64,000 bases of DNA from Streptomyces polyasparticus (GCF_014493765.1 NZ_JACTVJ010000014.1:248001-312000); one strand, 5' to 3'. Shown: positions 1 through 9,439, counted from the first letter of the stretch. The notes: a model not told the origin generated them from the sequence alone. Made by a program: numbers and translations.

Positions 1-1395
1 GGGATGTCCGACGCCAACCGGCAGTGGGTGATCACCGCCTACACGCTGGCCTTCGGCGGTCTGCTGCTGCTCGGCGGCCGGATCGCGGACCTCATCGGCC
101 GCAAGCGCACCTTCGTGATCGGACTGGTCGGCTTCGCGCTCGCCTCCGCGCTCGGCGGTGCGGCGACCGGTTCCGGGATGCTGTTCGCGGCCCGCGCCCT
201 GCAGGGTGTGTTCGCCGCGGTGCTCGCGCCCTCCGCGCTGTCGCTCCTGACCACGACGTTCACGGACCCCAAGGAACGCGGCAAGGCCTTCGGCATCTAC
301 GGCGCCATCGCGGGCGGCGGCAGCGCGATCGGTCTGATCGCGGGCGGTCTGCTCACCGAGTACCTGAACTGGCGCTGGTGTCTGCTCGTGAACGTGCCCA
401 TCGCGGTCGTCGCGGTGATCGGCGCCTTCATGTTCCTGCACGACCGCGAGGGCCATCACGAGGCGAAGCTGGACGTCCCCGGTGTGCTGCTCGGCTGCGG
501 CGGTCTGGTCGCGATCGTCTACGGCTTCAGCGAGGCGCAGCCGCGCGGCTGGTCGGACGCCCTGGTGCTCACCCTGCTGTTCGGCGGTGTGGCGCTGCTC
601 GCGGTGTTCGTGTGGTGGCAGACCAAGGCCGCCAAGCCCCTGCTTCCGCTGCACATCATCAAGGAGCGCAACCGGGCCGGCTGCTTCCTCACCATGGGCC
701 TGGCGACGATCGGTATGTTCGGCCTGTTCCTGTTCATGACCTACTACCTGCAGGTCATCCTCGGCTACTCGCCCGTCAAGACGGGCCTGGCCTTCCTGCC
801 GATGACCGCCGCGATCATCGTCGGCTCCACGCAGATCGCGGCCCGTCTGATGCACCATGTCGCGCCGCGGATCCTGATGGTGCCCGGCATGCTCCTCGCC
901 ACGGGCGGCCTGATCATCCTCACCGGCCTGACCGTGCACGCCGAGTACGCCACCCATGTCCTGCCGGCGATGCTGCTGCTCGGTCTCGGCATGGGCCTGG
1001 TGTTCATGCCGGTGATGGCGACGGCCACGCAGGGTGTCGCACCCCAGGACTCCGGCGTGACCTCGGCGACCGTCAACACCTCGCAGCAGGTGGGCGGTTC
1101 GATCGGTACGGCGCTCCTGAACACCATCGCGACCTCCACCTCCGCCACGTACATCACCTCGCACCTGGCCGACTCGGCCCGCGAGAGCGGTCAGCCGCCG
1201 ACCGAGCAGATGAAGCAGCTCATCGGCGCGGAGGGCATCGTGCACGGCTACACGGTCGCGATCTGGTGGGCCGCGGGCATCATGCTGCTCGGCGCGGTGG
1301 TCGCGGGCCTGATGGTCACGGCCCGCGCCCCGCGCCACGACGTACCGCCAGAGGACCACGCGGAGGCGGAGGCGAACACCGGGGTGGTTCTCTAG
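1..1395 (+). CDS. DHA2-family MFS drug exporter, 5' end cut by window
   Basis: Proton-driven multidrug efflux permease of the inner membrane (EmrB/QacA, 14-helix DHA2 type). The readable part gives about 464 residues. It opens with SDANRQWVITAYTLAFG followed by GGRIADLIGRKRTF, which matches MFS motif A in the loop between helices 2 and 3. Helix 1 and the usual 'DxTIVNVALP' segment are therefore missing. The ATG at position 4 is probably an internal Met and the true start lies before base 1. Many hydrophobic helices follow, and a short hydrophilic tail rich in Glu and Ala ends the protein. The gene converges on the acetyltransferase at 1414. The substrate cannot be read from sequence. Confidence 0.9.
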   Translation, partial: GMSDANRQWVITAYTLAFGGLLLLGGRIADLIGRKRTFVIGLVGFALASALGGAATGSGMLFAARALQGVFAAVLAPSALSLLTTTFTDPKERGKAFGIYGAIAGGGSAIGLIAGGLLTEYLNWRWCLLVNVPIAVVAVIGAFMFLHDREGHHEAKLDVPGVLLGCGGLVAIVYGFSEAQPRGWSDALVLTLLFGGVALLAVFVWWQTKAAKPLLPLHIIKERNRAGCFLTMGLATIGMFGLFLFMTYYLQVILGYSPVKTGLAFLPMTAAIIVGSTQIAARLMHHVAPRILMVPGMLLATGGLIILTGLTVHAEYATHVLPAMLLLGLGMGLVFMPVMATATQGVAPQDSGVTSATVNTSQQVGGSIGTALLNTIATSTSATYITSHLADSARESGQPPTEQMKQLIGAEGIVHGYTVAIWWAAGIMLLGAVVAGLMVTARAPRHDVPPEDHAEAEANTGVVL

Positions 1396-1413
1396 ACGCC
1401 CAACTGTCGTGAT

Positions 1414-1887
1414 CTAGCTGCCTAGTTGCTTGAGCGCCTCGTCCGTCAGCCGGTACACCGTCCACTCGTCCTGCGGACGCGCGCCGAGGGACTCGTAGAA
1501 GGCGATCGACGGGGCGTTCCAGTCGAGGACCGACCACTCCAGGCGGCCGTAGCCGCGCTCGACGCAGATACGGGCCAGCTCGGTCAAGAGCGCCTTGCCG
1601 TGGCCGCCGCCGCGGGCCGCGGGGCTCACGTAAAGGTCCTCCAGGTAGATGCCGTGCACGCCGCGCCAGGTCGAGAAGTTGAGGAAGTACACGCAGAAGC
1701 CGACGGGCTCGCCCGAGGCGTCGTCCTCGGCGATCAGGCTGTACGCGGCGGGCTGGTCGCCGAAGAGCGCGGTGTGCAGCTGCTCCTCGGTGGCGTTGGC
1801 CTCCTCGGGCGCCTTCTCGTACTCGGCGAGCTCGCGGACGAACCGGTGGATGACGGGGATGTCGGCAGGGGTGGCTGTGCGAATCAT
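1414..1887 (-). CDS. GNAT N-acetyltransferase, diamine (SSAT-like) type
   Basis: A 157-residue GNAT acetyltransferase. The block YLEDLYVSPAARGGGHGKAL carries the acetyl-CoA pyrophosphate-binding R/Q-x-x-G-x-G/A signature (here RGGGHGKAL). With the N-terminal YEKAPEE stretch it resembles the spermidine/spermine (SSAT/SAT2) acetyltransferase group, and the late FYESLGA motif is typical of the fold. A small diamine, polyamine or thialysine-like amine is the likely acceptor; that is inferred from family resemblance. Its start codon overlaps the stop of the upstream kinase gene by 4 bp, so the two are probably translationally coupled. Confidence 0.85.
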   Translation of the reverse strand: MIRTATPADIPVIHRFVRELAEYEKAPEEANATEEQLHTALFGDQPAAYSLIAEDDASGEPVGFCVYFLNFSTWRGVHGIYLEDLYVSPAARGGGHGKALLTELARICVERGYGRLEWSVLDWNAPSIAFYESLGARPQDEWTVYRLTDEALKQLGS

Positions 1888-2804
1888 GCGCGCACGCTAA
1901 CCCGCCGCTCCAGGATCAGCCGTCCGATTTCCAGCTGCTGAGACTGGAACTCGCTGTCGTGGAACTCCTCGTCCTCCAGCGCCCACAGCGAGTTCTGCAG
2001 CACCCGGCCGAGGGTCCAGGCCGCGGCCCGCTGCCGGTCGAGGCCGAGGGTCTCGGTCAACAGGTCGAAACGCCACAGGACTTCGGCCGGATCGTAGAGA
2101 TTGTCGAGCGCCGGCATCAGGTCGAAGCCGGGGTCGCCGGCCAGCGGCTTGGGGTCGATGGCGAGCCACGGTTCGCGCTCGGCGGCGAGGATGTTGTCGA
2201 AGTGCAGGTCCCAGTGGAGGAGCCGGTCGCCGGGCTCGTCGACGACCTCGCGCACCTGGGAGGCGCAGGCGAGCACCAACTGCCGGTCGTCCTCGCCCAG
2301 TTCGCGTACGGCATCGGGCGTCGCGTCGAGCATCTTCCGCGCGCTCGCCTCCAGCGTGCGCAGCCCGGGCGGCGCGGGCACGGCGGTGAGCCGGGCGAGG
2401 AGTCCGGCGAGGATACGGGTGGCCTCGCGGGGGTCGTCGAGGGACGACAAGTGCCGTGTCTCGTCGAGGCGTTCGAGCAGCATGGTGTTGGTGGCCGCGT
2501 CGTGGTCGAGGAGCCGTACGGCGCCGTGCCCGTCCCAGGCCCGCAGCCCGACGGGCTCGCCCTCGCTCTCCTCGTCGAGGAGCTGCAGCTTCAGGGCGGC
2601 CGGGGTGCCGTCCGCGCGCTCGACCGGAAGCACGAGCGAGGCCATGCCGTACATCGAAGGACCGGTGCGTTTCAGCTCCCAGCGCTCCAGGAAGTCGGCG
2701 GCCCGCCGCGGCAGCGCGGCGATGAAGGCACGGCCCGCCTCGCCGTTGTACTTGATCTGGGTGGTGGCCAGCTCTTCGGGGACTTCGATGTCGGAGTGGA
2801 TCAC
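1884..2804 (-). CDS. Aminoglycoside/hydroxyurea phosphotransferase family kinase
   Basis: A 306-residue kinase-fold protein of the APH(6)/streptomycin 6-kinase family. The Brenner-type catalytic loop is HWDLHFDN (catalytic Asp, metal-binding Asn). It is followed by IDPKPLAGDPGFDL, where the second Asp takes the DFG role. Members phosphorylate streptomycin or hydroxyurea with ATP, but many actinobacterial paralogues are uncharacterised, so resistance is possible rather than shown. It lies 51 bp downstream of the DsbA-like gene and overlaps the acetyltransferase by 4 bp, suggesting a three-gene minus-strand transcript. Confidence 0.85.
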   Translation of the reverse strand: MIHSDIEVPEELATTQIKYNGEAGRAFIAALPRRAADFLERWELKRTGPSMYGMASLVLPVERADGTPAALKLQLLDEESEGEPVGLRAWDGHGAVRLLDHDAATNTMLLERLDETRHLSSLDDPREATRILAGLLARLTAVPAPPGLRTLEASARKMLDATPDAVRELGEDDRQLVLACASQVREVVDEPGDRLLHWDLHFDNILAAEREPWLAIDPKPLAGDPGFDLMPALDNLYDPAEVLWRFDLLTETLGLDRQRAAAWTLGRVLQNSLWALEDEEFHDSEFQSQQLEIGRLILERRVSVRA

Positions 2805-2855
2805 TGTTCGATCGTACGAAGAGGAGGCCGCGTAGTCGCGCGGATATACCCGTCC

Positions 2856-3593
2856 CTATGCGGACTGCAGCGCCTTGGTGAACCCGTCGGCCGTGAAGAG
2901 CCCCTCCTGGGTCTCGACCTTCTTGCCGTCGATCAGGATCGCCGGGGTGCCGCGCTCGCCGCTCGCCTCGAAGGCCTGCTCGGACTTCTTCACCCAGTCC
3001 TTGTACGTCATGTTCTCGACGGCCTTGTCGAAGGCGGCGCCGCGCAGCCCCTTCACCTGGTCGGCGATCTTCAGCAGGTGCTCGGTGCTGTAGGCGCCCG
3101 CGCTGCCCTCCTGCGGCTGGCTCGCGTAGAGCGCCGCGTGGTACTCGGCGAACTTGCCCGCGTCGAGGGCGGCGCGCAGCGCGTTGGCGGCGCGGGTCGA
3201 GGCGCCTTCGGTGCCCTGGTCGAGGAAGGAGGCGACCGTGTACTCGGCCTTCGCCTTGCCGTCCCTGACCGCCTTGGCGAGACCCTCGCCGCCGCCCGTC
3301 TCGAACTTCGCGCAGAACGGGCACTGCGGGTCGAGGTACACCTTCACCGTGTGCGGGGCGTCCGCCTTGCCCACGACGACGGTGGTGCCGTCGTCGGCGA
3401 GCTTGGCGGGCAGCCCCGTGAAGAGCTCGGCGTCGGCGGCGGGCTTGGCCGCGAGGGCGGTGTCCGCGGCGCCGTTCCCGGCCGACGAGCAGGCGGCCGC
3501 GGACGCGCCGAGCGCGGCGACGGCGGCGAGCGTGACGATCGCACGGGTACGCCTGCGGGCGGGCGCGGCGCTTCCGTTGCTGCGTACGGGCAT
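2856..3593 (-). CDS. DsbA-family thioredoxin-fold lipoprotein
   Basis: A 245-residue exported protein. The N-terminus has a basic stretch, a hydrophobic core and a lipobox-like LGASAAACSS, so it is probably lipid-anchored. Mid-protein it carries CPFCAKFE, the CxxC redox motif of DsbA-like thioredoxin folds. Near the C-terminus ERGTPAILIDGKKV holds the cis-proline loop. It probably acts on disulfides of secreted proteins outside the membrane. The ATG at 3593 gives a complete signal peptide. It is divergent from the flavoenzyme gene at 3755. Confidence 0.9.
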   Translation of the reverse strand: MPVRSNGSAAPARRRTRAIVTLAAVAALGASAAACSSAGNGAADTALAAKPAADAELFTGLPAKLADDGTTVVVGKADAPHTVKVYLDPQCPFCAKFETGGGEGLAKAVRDGKAKAEYTVASFLDQGTEGASTRAANALRAALDAGKFAEYHAALYASQPQEGSAGAYSTEHLLKIADQVKGLRGAAFDKAVENMTYKDWVKKSEQAFEASGERGTPAILIDGKKVETQEGLFTADGFTKALQSA

Positions 3594-3754
3594 GATCCAG
3601 ACCTCCGGGACGTGGGTTCCGGAGAGAAGACGGCCGCGGGCCGCACCTCGTTACGGGGCGAAGGTCCCCTGCCCTGCGGCCATCGGTCCCCGTCCTGTCA
3701 CCACCACGGCCCCCTCCCTGCCGTCGCCGGCCCTCCGTCCGCTACCTTCCCGCC

Positions 3755-5173
3755 ATGAGCGCGTCAGAAGGCAGGGCGAGGACGATGGACACGGTGAACG
3801 GCGGCATCTCCTTCTGGTACGCGGACCAGAGCGCGGGGGCGCCGCGCGAACCGCTGGCCGGCGACGCGAGCGCCGACGTGTGCATCGTGGGCGGCGGATA
3901 CACCGGCCTGTGGACGGCGTACTACCTGAAGAAGGCCGCGCCCTTCCTGCGGATCACGGTCCTGGAGCAGAAGTTCTGCGGGTACGGCGCGTCCGGCCGC
4001 AACGGCGGCTGGCTCTACAACGGCATCGCGGGACGCGACCGGTACGCGGCACGGCACGGCAAGGAGGCCGCGGTCCGCCTCCAGGAGGCGATGAACGCGA
4101 CGGTCGACGAAGTGATCCGGGTCGCGGCGGAGGAAGGGGTGGACGCGGACGTCCACCACGGCGGTGTCCTCGAAGTGGCGTACACGCCCGCCCAGTTGGC
4201 GCGCCTGAAGTCCTTCCACGACGCCGAGCTCTCGTACGGCGAGAAGGACCGCCTCCTGCTCGGCGCGCGCGAGACGGCCGAGCGGATACGGATCGCGGGC
4301 GCGGTCGGCTCCTCGTGGACCCCTCACGGGGCGCGCATCCACCCGGTGAAGCTGGTCACCGGGCTCGCCCGCGTGGTCGAGGAACTCGGGGTGGTGATCC
4401 ACGAATCGACCCCGGTGACCGAGATCCGCCCGAAGCACGCGGTCACGCCGTACGGCACGGTGCGTGCGCCGTACGTCCTGCGCTGCACGGAGGGGTTCAC
4501 GGCGGCGCTCAAGGGCGAGAAGCGCACCTGGCTCCCCATGAACTCCTCGATGATCGCGACGGAGCCGCTCTCCGAGGAGCAGTGGTCGCGGATCGGCTGG
4601 GAGGGCCGCGAGACGCTCGGCGACATGGCGCACGCGTACATGTACGCCCAGCGCACGGCGGACGGCCGGATCGCGCTCGGCGGCCGCGGGGTCCCGTACC
4701 GCTACGGCTCGCGCACGGACAACGACGGCCGTACACAGCCGTCCACGATCGCCGCACTCCGCGAGATCCTCATCCGCTTCTTCCCCTCCCTGGCCGGTGT
4801 GCGCGTGGACCACGCCTGGTCGGGCGTCCTCGGCGTGCCCCGCGACTGGTGCGCGACGGTCACGCTCGACCGCTCCACGGGCCTGGGCTGGGCGGGCGGC
4901 TACGTCGGCTCGGGCGTCGCCACGGCCAACTTGGCGGGCCGCACCCTGCGCGACTTGGTCCAACAGGACTCGGGCCAGGCGGGCCCGACGCCCCTCACGG
5001 ACCTCCCCTGGGTCGACCACAGGGTCCGCAAGTGGGAACCGGAGCCGTTCCGCTGGATCGGAGTGCAGGGTCTGTACGCGGCGTACCGGGCAGCGGACCG
5101 CCGCGAGGCGTCGTCGAACGCGGCGACGTCGGACTGGATGGCCCGGTACGCGGACAAGTTGAGCGGACGGTAA
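3755..5173 (+). CDS. FAD-dependent amine oxidase-like oxidoreductase (DAO family)
   Basis: A 472-residue flavoprotein of the D-amino-acid oxidase superfamily. The N-terminal Rossmann motif is DVCIVGGGYTGLWTAYYL (about residues 32-50). YGASGRNGGW follows, a signature of the gamma-glutamylputrescine oxidase/PuuB and sarcosine oxidase-like branch. A C-terminal GWAGGYVGSGVATANLAGR closes the FAD site. It likely oxidises a secondary or acylated amine; the substrate is not evident. ATG 3755 is used. TACCTT at 3743-3748 lies 6 bp before it, which suits a leaderless transcript, but an internal ATG at 3785 is also possible. No partner gene is coupled. Confidence 0.88.
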   Translation: MSASEGRARTMDTVNGGISFWYADQSAGAPREPLAGDASADVCIVGGGYTGLWTAYYLKKAAPFLRITVLEQKFCGYGASGRNGGWLYNGIAGRDRYAARHGKEAAVRLQEAMNATVDEVIRVAAEEGVDADVHHGGVLEVAYTPAQLARLKSFHDAELSYGEKDRLLLGARETAERIRIAGAVGSSWTPHGARIHPVKLVTGLARVVEELGVVIHESTPVTEIRPKHAVTPYGTVRAPYVLRCTEGFTAALKGEKRTWLPMNSSMIATEPLSEEQWSRIGWEGRETLGDMAHAYMYAQRTADGRIALGGRGVPYRYGSRTDNDGRTQPSTIAALREILIRFFPSLAGVRVDHAWSGVLGVPRDWCATVTLDRSTGLGWAGGYVGSGVATANLAGRTLRDLVQQDSGQAGPTPLTDLPWVDHRVRKWEPEPFRWIGVQGLYAAYRAADRREASSNAATSDWMARYADKLSGR

Positions 5174-5700
5174 TCCAGCCGGTCCGGCAATCCCGGCCCC
5201 TGCGGCGGCGGGGTCTGGGGGCGCAGCCCCCAGAGGGGGCCTGGGGGCAGAGCCCCCAGTGGGGGCAAGGGGCGAAGCCCCAACAGGGGGGGTGCAGGGG
5301 GCGAAGCCCCCGCGGGCCCACCCACCCTGGGGCTCCGTCAACGGGTTCCGGGGCGCAGCCCCACCCCCAGCCCCTGCGGCGCTTGAGCAGATCCGAACGC
5401 AGTTCGGATGCAGGGGGCCCGGGGCGCAGCCCCGGTTTCGGGAAGGGGCGGGGCGGGGAGAAGGGCCCGCCGCAGGCGCAACCGGCCCGCGGACAGCAAC
5501 GCACCCGCACCGCCGAGGGCGGGGGCTCCGCCCCCTGCACCCCGGGGTCGAGCCACGAACCCGAACCCCCCGGCCGAGCCACGACCCCATACCCCAGGGA
5601 GTGGGCGATCCCGCACCCCGGCAGCACACCCGGCCAGCACCCCGACGGCCCCACCCCAAGCGCACCCCGCAACGAGGACCGCACCCCAACCCACGCCCAC
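5174..5700. repeat. 527-bp gene-free gap packed with GC-rich hairpin repeats
   Basis: No coding region is convincing here. The gap holds at least five short palindromes of the type GGGGGCGnAGCCCCC (variants GGGGGCGCAGCCCCC, GGGGGCAGAGCCCCC, GGGGCGAAGCCCC, GGGGGCTCCGCCCCC) between about 5216 and 5535. It also holds one copy of a longer dispersed element at about 5364-5480. That element contains GATCCGAAC/GTTCGGAT as a hairpin, then a second hairpin around CCGGGGCGCAGCCCCGG, then TTTCGGGAAGGGGCGGGG. Related copies sit at 14796-14905 and 35640-35800. The gap lies between convergent genes, so the hairpins may also end transcription. Confidence 0.8.
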
Positions 5701-8268
5701 CTACTGCGCGTTGACCGCCCCCAGAACATCCAGCCGCGCAGCCCGCCGCGCCGGCCAGATCGCCGCCAGCACACCGACCACCACCGCAAGCAGCACGAAC
5801 ACCAGCAGCCGCACCCACGGCAGCACGGTCTCGTACGAGGGCAGGCCCCCGCCCGCGAGGCCGCTGTTGAGCCAGGCGAGGAAGATGCCCGAGCCGATCC
5901 CGAGCGCCGCTCCGAACAGGCAGATCACCACCGACTCAAGGCGCACCATGGACCGGATCCCCGCCCGGTCGAGCCCGATCGCCCGCAGCATCCCGATCTC
6001 CCGCGTCCGCTCGAACACCGACATGGCCAGCGTGTTGATCACGCCGAGCACCGCGATGAGGACGGCCATGCCGAGCAGCCCGTACATCATGTTCAGGACG
6101 GTGTTCACGCCGCCGACCTGCTGCGCCACGATCTGATCGCGGTCCTGGACCTTGAGCAGCGGGCTGTTGCCCAGCGCGTCGCGCAGCGCGGACTCCACAC
6201 CGCCGGAACCGGGCGCGGCCTTCACCAGGACCGAGTCGAGCCCCTTAGCCTGCGGCAGCACATCGCCGAGCGAGCCGAGCACATCGGTCACGGTGTCGTT
6301 CTTCTCGTACACCCCGACGACCCGCAGCGACTTCTCGGCGCCGCCCTTCCCGTCGTACGAGGCGCCGATCCGCGCCTGCACTGTGTCCCCGACCGCGAGC
6401 CCGCTCTCCTTGGCGAACGCGTCCGCCACAGCGATCCGTCCCGGTCCCACCTCACTGAGCGCACCGCTCGTGAAATGAAGATCGCTGACCTTCGCGAGGG
6501 CACCGGGCTCGGTCCCGGTCACCGTCGCCATCTGCCCCGACGCATCCCACGACGCCGTGGCCAGCGGCGCGGCCGCCGCGACACCGGGCACGTGAGCGAT
6601 CCGCTCCGCGGCCGCGGGCTCGATCCCGTTCCAGGCGGCGTTGCTGATCTTGTAGTCGGCCGCGAGCCCCCGTGTGACGTCCGCCGCCACGGCCTGCTGC
6701 GCCGACTGCGCGGCCACCGTCAGACCGGTGATCATGCACAGGCCGACCATCAGCGCCGAAGCGGTCGCCGCCGTACGCCGCGGATTGCGCAGCGCGTTCT
6801 CCTTGGCGAGCTTCCCGCTCACGCCGAAGAGCCGCTCGGTCAGCCGCCCCGCGAGCCCGACCACGGGACGGGACAGGAGCGGCGCGAGCACGATCAGCGC
6901 CATGAGGAAGAGGCCGGCCCCGAACATGCCGGTGAGCAGGGCCAGTTCATCGGGCTTCTCGATCGTCGATACGTAACCCATCACGAGCAGACCGGCACCG
7001 GCGAGCACCCCGCCGAGCACATTGCGCACCACCAGGCTGCGCTGCGCCGGCGCCGCGTCCACCGTGCTCATCGCCTCGACGGGCGCGACCCGCGCCGCCT
7101 TGCGCGCGGGCAGCCACGCGGCGACCACGGTGACCGCGACCCCCACCGCGAGCGAGGCGATCAGCGGCTGGACGCCGATGACGAGCGGCCCCTCGGGCAG
7201 CGCGGCGTCCGTCGAGTTGAGCAGCGGCGTCATCACGGAGGCGATCCCGAGGCCGAGCACGAACCCGGCCGCCGACGCCAGGAGCCCGAGCAGCGCGGCC
7301 TCGGCGAGCACCGACCGTACGACCTGCTTGCGCGAGGCACCCACGGCCCGCAGGAGGGCGATCTCGCGGGTGCGCTGGGCGATCAGCATGGTGAAGGTGT
7401 TGGCGATGATGAACGCGCCGACGAAGAGCGCGATCCCGGCGAAGACGAGCAGCGCCTTGGTCAGCGAGCCGGTCATGTCGTCGAGCATCCGGGACTGCTG
7501 CGAGGCGAGCGCAGCCCCGCTCGTGGCGGAGGCGCCCTCCTCGGGCAGCGCCTTCTGCACCGCTGCGGTCAGCTGCTGCTGATCCGTACCGGGCTTCGCC
7601 TTCACCGCGATCTCGTCGTAGTGGCCGGGTGCGACGAACAGCTTCTGCGCGGTCGCCGTGTCGAACAGCGCGAGCGAACCGGCGTCGACCCGCGGGTCGT
7701 CCGTGTCCACCAGGCCGACCAGCTTCTTGGTCAGGGCGGGCCCGTCCGTCGCGAAGCGCACGGTGTCGCCGACCCGGTAGCCGGCCTTCTTCGCGGTGGA
7801 CGCGGCGAGCGCGATCTCGTCCGACGCGGCCGGTCCCCGGCCCTGCACGAGCGGGTACTGCAGGTCCTTGCCATCCGGCCCGGGCGCGTAATTCACCGCC
7901 AGGTTCTGCCAGTTCGTGTCCGCGCCGAGCGGGTCGCCGCCCTTGGTGGCGAGGGTCGCACGGCCGTTCACGGTGGGCCGTACGGACGCGACCCCCGGCA
8001 CATCCTTGATCCGCGACACCAGCGCGGAGTCGAGCGCGGTCTTGTTCTTGCCGGCCTCCGGGATCCCGTCGCCGGGCCGCCCTTCGGCGTTCACGGCGAC
8101 GTCCACGCCGTCGAGGCTCTTGCTGTACGCGGAGCGGTAGGCGCTCGCGACGGTGTCACCGAAGACGAGCGTGCCGGAGACGAAGGCGACGCCGAGCATC
8201 ACGGCGAGCGCGGTCATCACCAGGCGGGCTTTGTGCGCGAGGAGATTGCGCAGGGCTGTTCGCAGCAT
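5701..8268 (-). CDS. ABC exporter permease with two FtsX/MacB core domains
   Basis: An 855-residue integral membrane protein. An N-terminal helix is followed by a large extracytoplasmic MacB-type domain. A three-helix FtsX block comes next (about residues 270-390), then a central helical stretch, a second large external domain and a second FtsX block at the C-terminus. The cytoplasmic motifs RTREIALLRAVGASRKQV and RTREIGMLRAIGLDRAGI mark the two FtsX repeats. This type drives mechanotransmission-style export of lipoproteins, peptides or antibiotics rather than classic channel transport. The ATPase gene lies 54 bp upstream on the same strand. TAG is the stop. Confidence 0.92.
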   Translation of the reverse strand: MLRTALRNLLAHKARLVMTALAVMLGVAFVSGTLVFGDTVASAYRSAYSKSLDGVDVAVNAEGRPGDGIPEAGKNKTALDSALVSRIKDVPGVASVRPTVNGRATLATKGGDPLGADTNWQNLAVNYAPGPDGKDLQYPLVQGRGPAASDEIALAASTAKKAGYRVGDTVRFATDGPALTKKLVGLVDTDDPRVDAGSLALFDTATAQKLFVAPGHYDEIAVKAKPGTDQQQLTAAVQKALPEEGASATSGAALASQQSRMLDDMTGSLTKALLVFAGIALFVGAFIIANTFTMLIAQRTREIALLRAVGASRKQVVRSVLAEAALLGLLASAAGFVLGLGIASVMTPLLNSTDAALPEGPLVIGVQPLIASLAVGVAVTVVAAWLPARKAARVAPVEAMSTVDAAPAQRSLVVRNVLGGVLAGAGLLVMGYVSTIEKPDELALLTGMFGAGLFLMALIVLAPLLSRPVVGLAGRLTERLFGVSGKLAKENALRNPRRTAATASALMVGLCMITGLTVAAQSAQQAVAADVTRGLAADYKISNAAWNGIEPAAAERIAHVPGVAAAAPLATASWDASGQMATVTGTEPGALAKVSDLHFTSGALSEVGPGRIAVADAFAKESGLAVGDTVQARIGASYDGKGGAEKSLRVVGVYEKNDTVTDVLGSLGDVLPQAKGLDSVLVKAAPGSGGVESALRDALGNSPLLKVQDRDQIVAQQVGGVNTVLNMMYGLLGMAVLIAVLGVINTLAMSVFERTREIGMLRAIGLDRAGIRSMVRLESVVICLFGAALGIGSGIFLAWLNSGLAGGGLPSYETVLPWVRLLVFVLLAVVVGVLAAIWPARRAARLDVLGAVNAQ

Positions 8269-8322
8269 GGAAGAGGAGGTCCTAGTCGGATACGAAGGTG
8301 GGCGGCGGCTGAAGAAAACGGC

Positions 8323-9093
8323 TCAGCTCGTCCGCACCCGCCCCTCGAACTGCCGCATCCGGTCGAGCACCGCGTCCGCGCTCGGCTCGTGCAGCTCGTC
8401 GACGATCCGCCCGTCGCCGAGGAAGACCACCCGGTCCGCGTAGGACGCGGCCACCGGGTCGTGCGTGACCATCACGACGGTCTGCTCCAGGCTGCGCACC
8501 GACTCCCGCAGGAAGCCGAGGATCTCGCCGCCCGCACGCGAGTCGAGGTTGCCGGTCGGCTCGTCCGCGAAGATGATCTCCGGCCGCGAGGCCAGGGCCC
8601 GCGCCACCGCCACCCGCTGCTGCTGCCCGCCGGACAGCTGCGCGGGCCGGTGCCCGAGCCGGTCGGCGAGCCCAACCGTCGTCACGACCCGGTCCACCCA
8701 GGCCTTCTCCGGGGTGCGGCCCGCGATCGCCATCGGCAGCGTGATGTTCTCGTACGCGGTGAGCGTGGGCAGCAGGTTGAAGGCCTGGAAGACGAAGCCC
8801 ACCTTGTCCCTGCGCAGCCGGGTCAGCTCGCGGTCCCCGAGCGAGGTCAGCTCCACCTCGCCGATCTTCGCGGAGCCCGAGGTGATCGCGTCGAGACCGG
8901 CCATGCAGTGCATCAGCGTGGACTTGCCGGAGCCGGACGGGCCCATGATCGCCGTGAAGCGGCCGCGCCCGAACTCCACATCCACCGCGTCGAGCGCGAC
9001 GACCCGGGTCTCCCCTGACCCGTACACCTTGGTCAGGCCCGCGGCACGGGCGGCCGCGGTGGCGGCGGGGGCATGGACGGCTGCGTACGGCAT
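8323..9093 (-). CDS. ABC transporter ATP-binding protein (MacB/LolD type)
   Basis: A 256-residue ATPase for the FtsX-type permease encoded just downstream. Walker A is GPSGSGKST, the signature is LSGGQQQRVAVARAL, Walker B is IIFADEPTGNLD, and the H-loop is VMVTHDP. The 'EPTGNLDS' form is typical of the LolD/MacB/FtsE subgroup. I chose ATG 9093 (start MPYAAV) because AGGAG sits 7 bp upstream; an in-frame ATG at 9126 would add 11 residues with no better ribosome site. The two genes form an operon whose substrate is unknown. Confidence 0.92.
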   Translation of the reverse strand: MPYAAVHAPAATAAARAAGLTKVYGSGETRVVALDAVDVEFGRGRFTAIMGPSGSGKSTLMHCMAGLDAITSGSAKIGEVELTSLGDRELTRLRRDKVGFVFQAFNLLPTLTAYENITLPMAIAGRTPEKAWVDRVVTTVGLADRLGHRPAQLSGGQQQRVAVARALASRPEIIFADEPTGNLDSRAGGEILGFLRESVRSLEQTVVMVTHDPVAASYADRVVFLGDGRIVDELHEPSADAVLDRMRQFEGRVRTS

Positions 9094-9354
9094 CGGGAAC
9101 TCCTGGGGCGCGGGCGCGGCCGGCATGAACCGGCGCGGTGGACATGGGCGGGCAACTTCCGTCCATCGTCGGCCCGCTGACCTGCCCCGATCGTCGCCCT
9201 GAGGGCGTGCTTCGCGGCTCTGCCGAAGGTCGGGGACGGGCCCCTCGGTAGTCCTCCGGGAGGACCGCGGCGCCTGGCAACTCCATGGCCCGCAGGCAGG
9301 CCCGCTGTGTACAGTGAGGGGGTCTTGCGCACGCGGTGGACCGCCGGGCGCGAC

Positions 9355-9431
9355 GCCCCCTTAGCTCAGTTGGCCAGAGCGGCTGTCTTGTAAACAGCAG
9401 GTCGTCGGTTCGATTCCGACAGGGGGCTCCA
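9355..9431 (+). tRNA. tRNA-Thr (anticodon UGU)
   Basis: The full cloverleaf can be folded by eye. The acceptor stem is GCCCCCT (9355-9361) with AGGGGGC (9421-9427), then discriminator T and an encoded CCA (9429-9431). The D arm is AGCTCAGTTGGCCAGAGC. The anticodon stem GCTGT/ACAGC encloses CTTGTAA with anticodon TGT at 9389-9391. The T arm contains GGTTCGATTCC. It reads ACA codons, which are rare in such a GC-rich genome. Confidence 0.97.
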
Positions 9432-9439
9432 TCGAGGCG

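Noticed and set aside
1884-2804. Proven streptomycin resistance determinant
   Set aside because: The fold and catalytic loop fit, but no biosynthetic genes accompany it and many chromosomal relatives have unknown substrates.
1414-5173. A polyamine catabolism cluster (SSAT-like enzyme plus PuuB-like oxidase)
   Set aside because: The two genes are separated by unrelated genes, lie on opposite strands, and no glutamylpolyamine synthetase or aldehyde dehydrogenase is nearby.
3154-9018. A 1,954-codon open frame on the plus strand
   Set aside because: It runs antisense to the exporter genes and across the flavoenzyme in the wrong frame. Its translation is Arg/Pro/Gly/Ala-rich with no domain. Long false frames are normal at this GC content.
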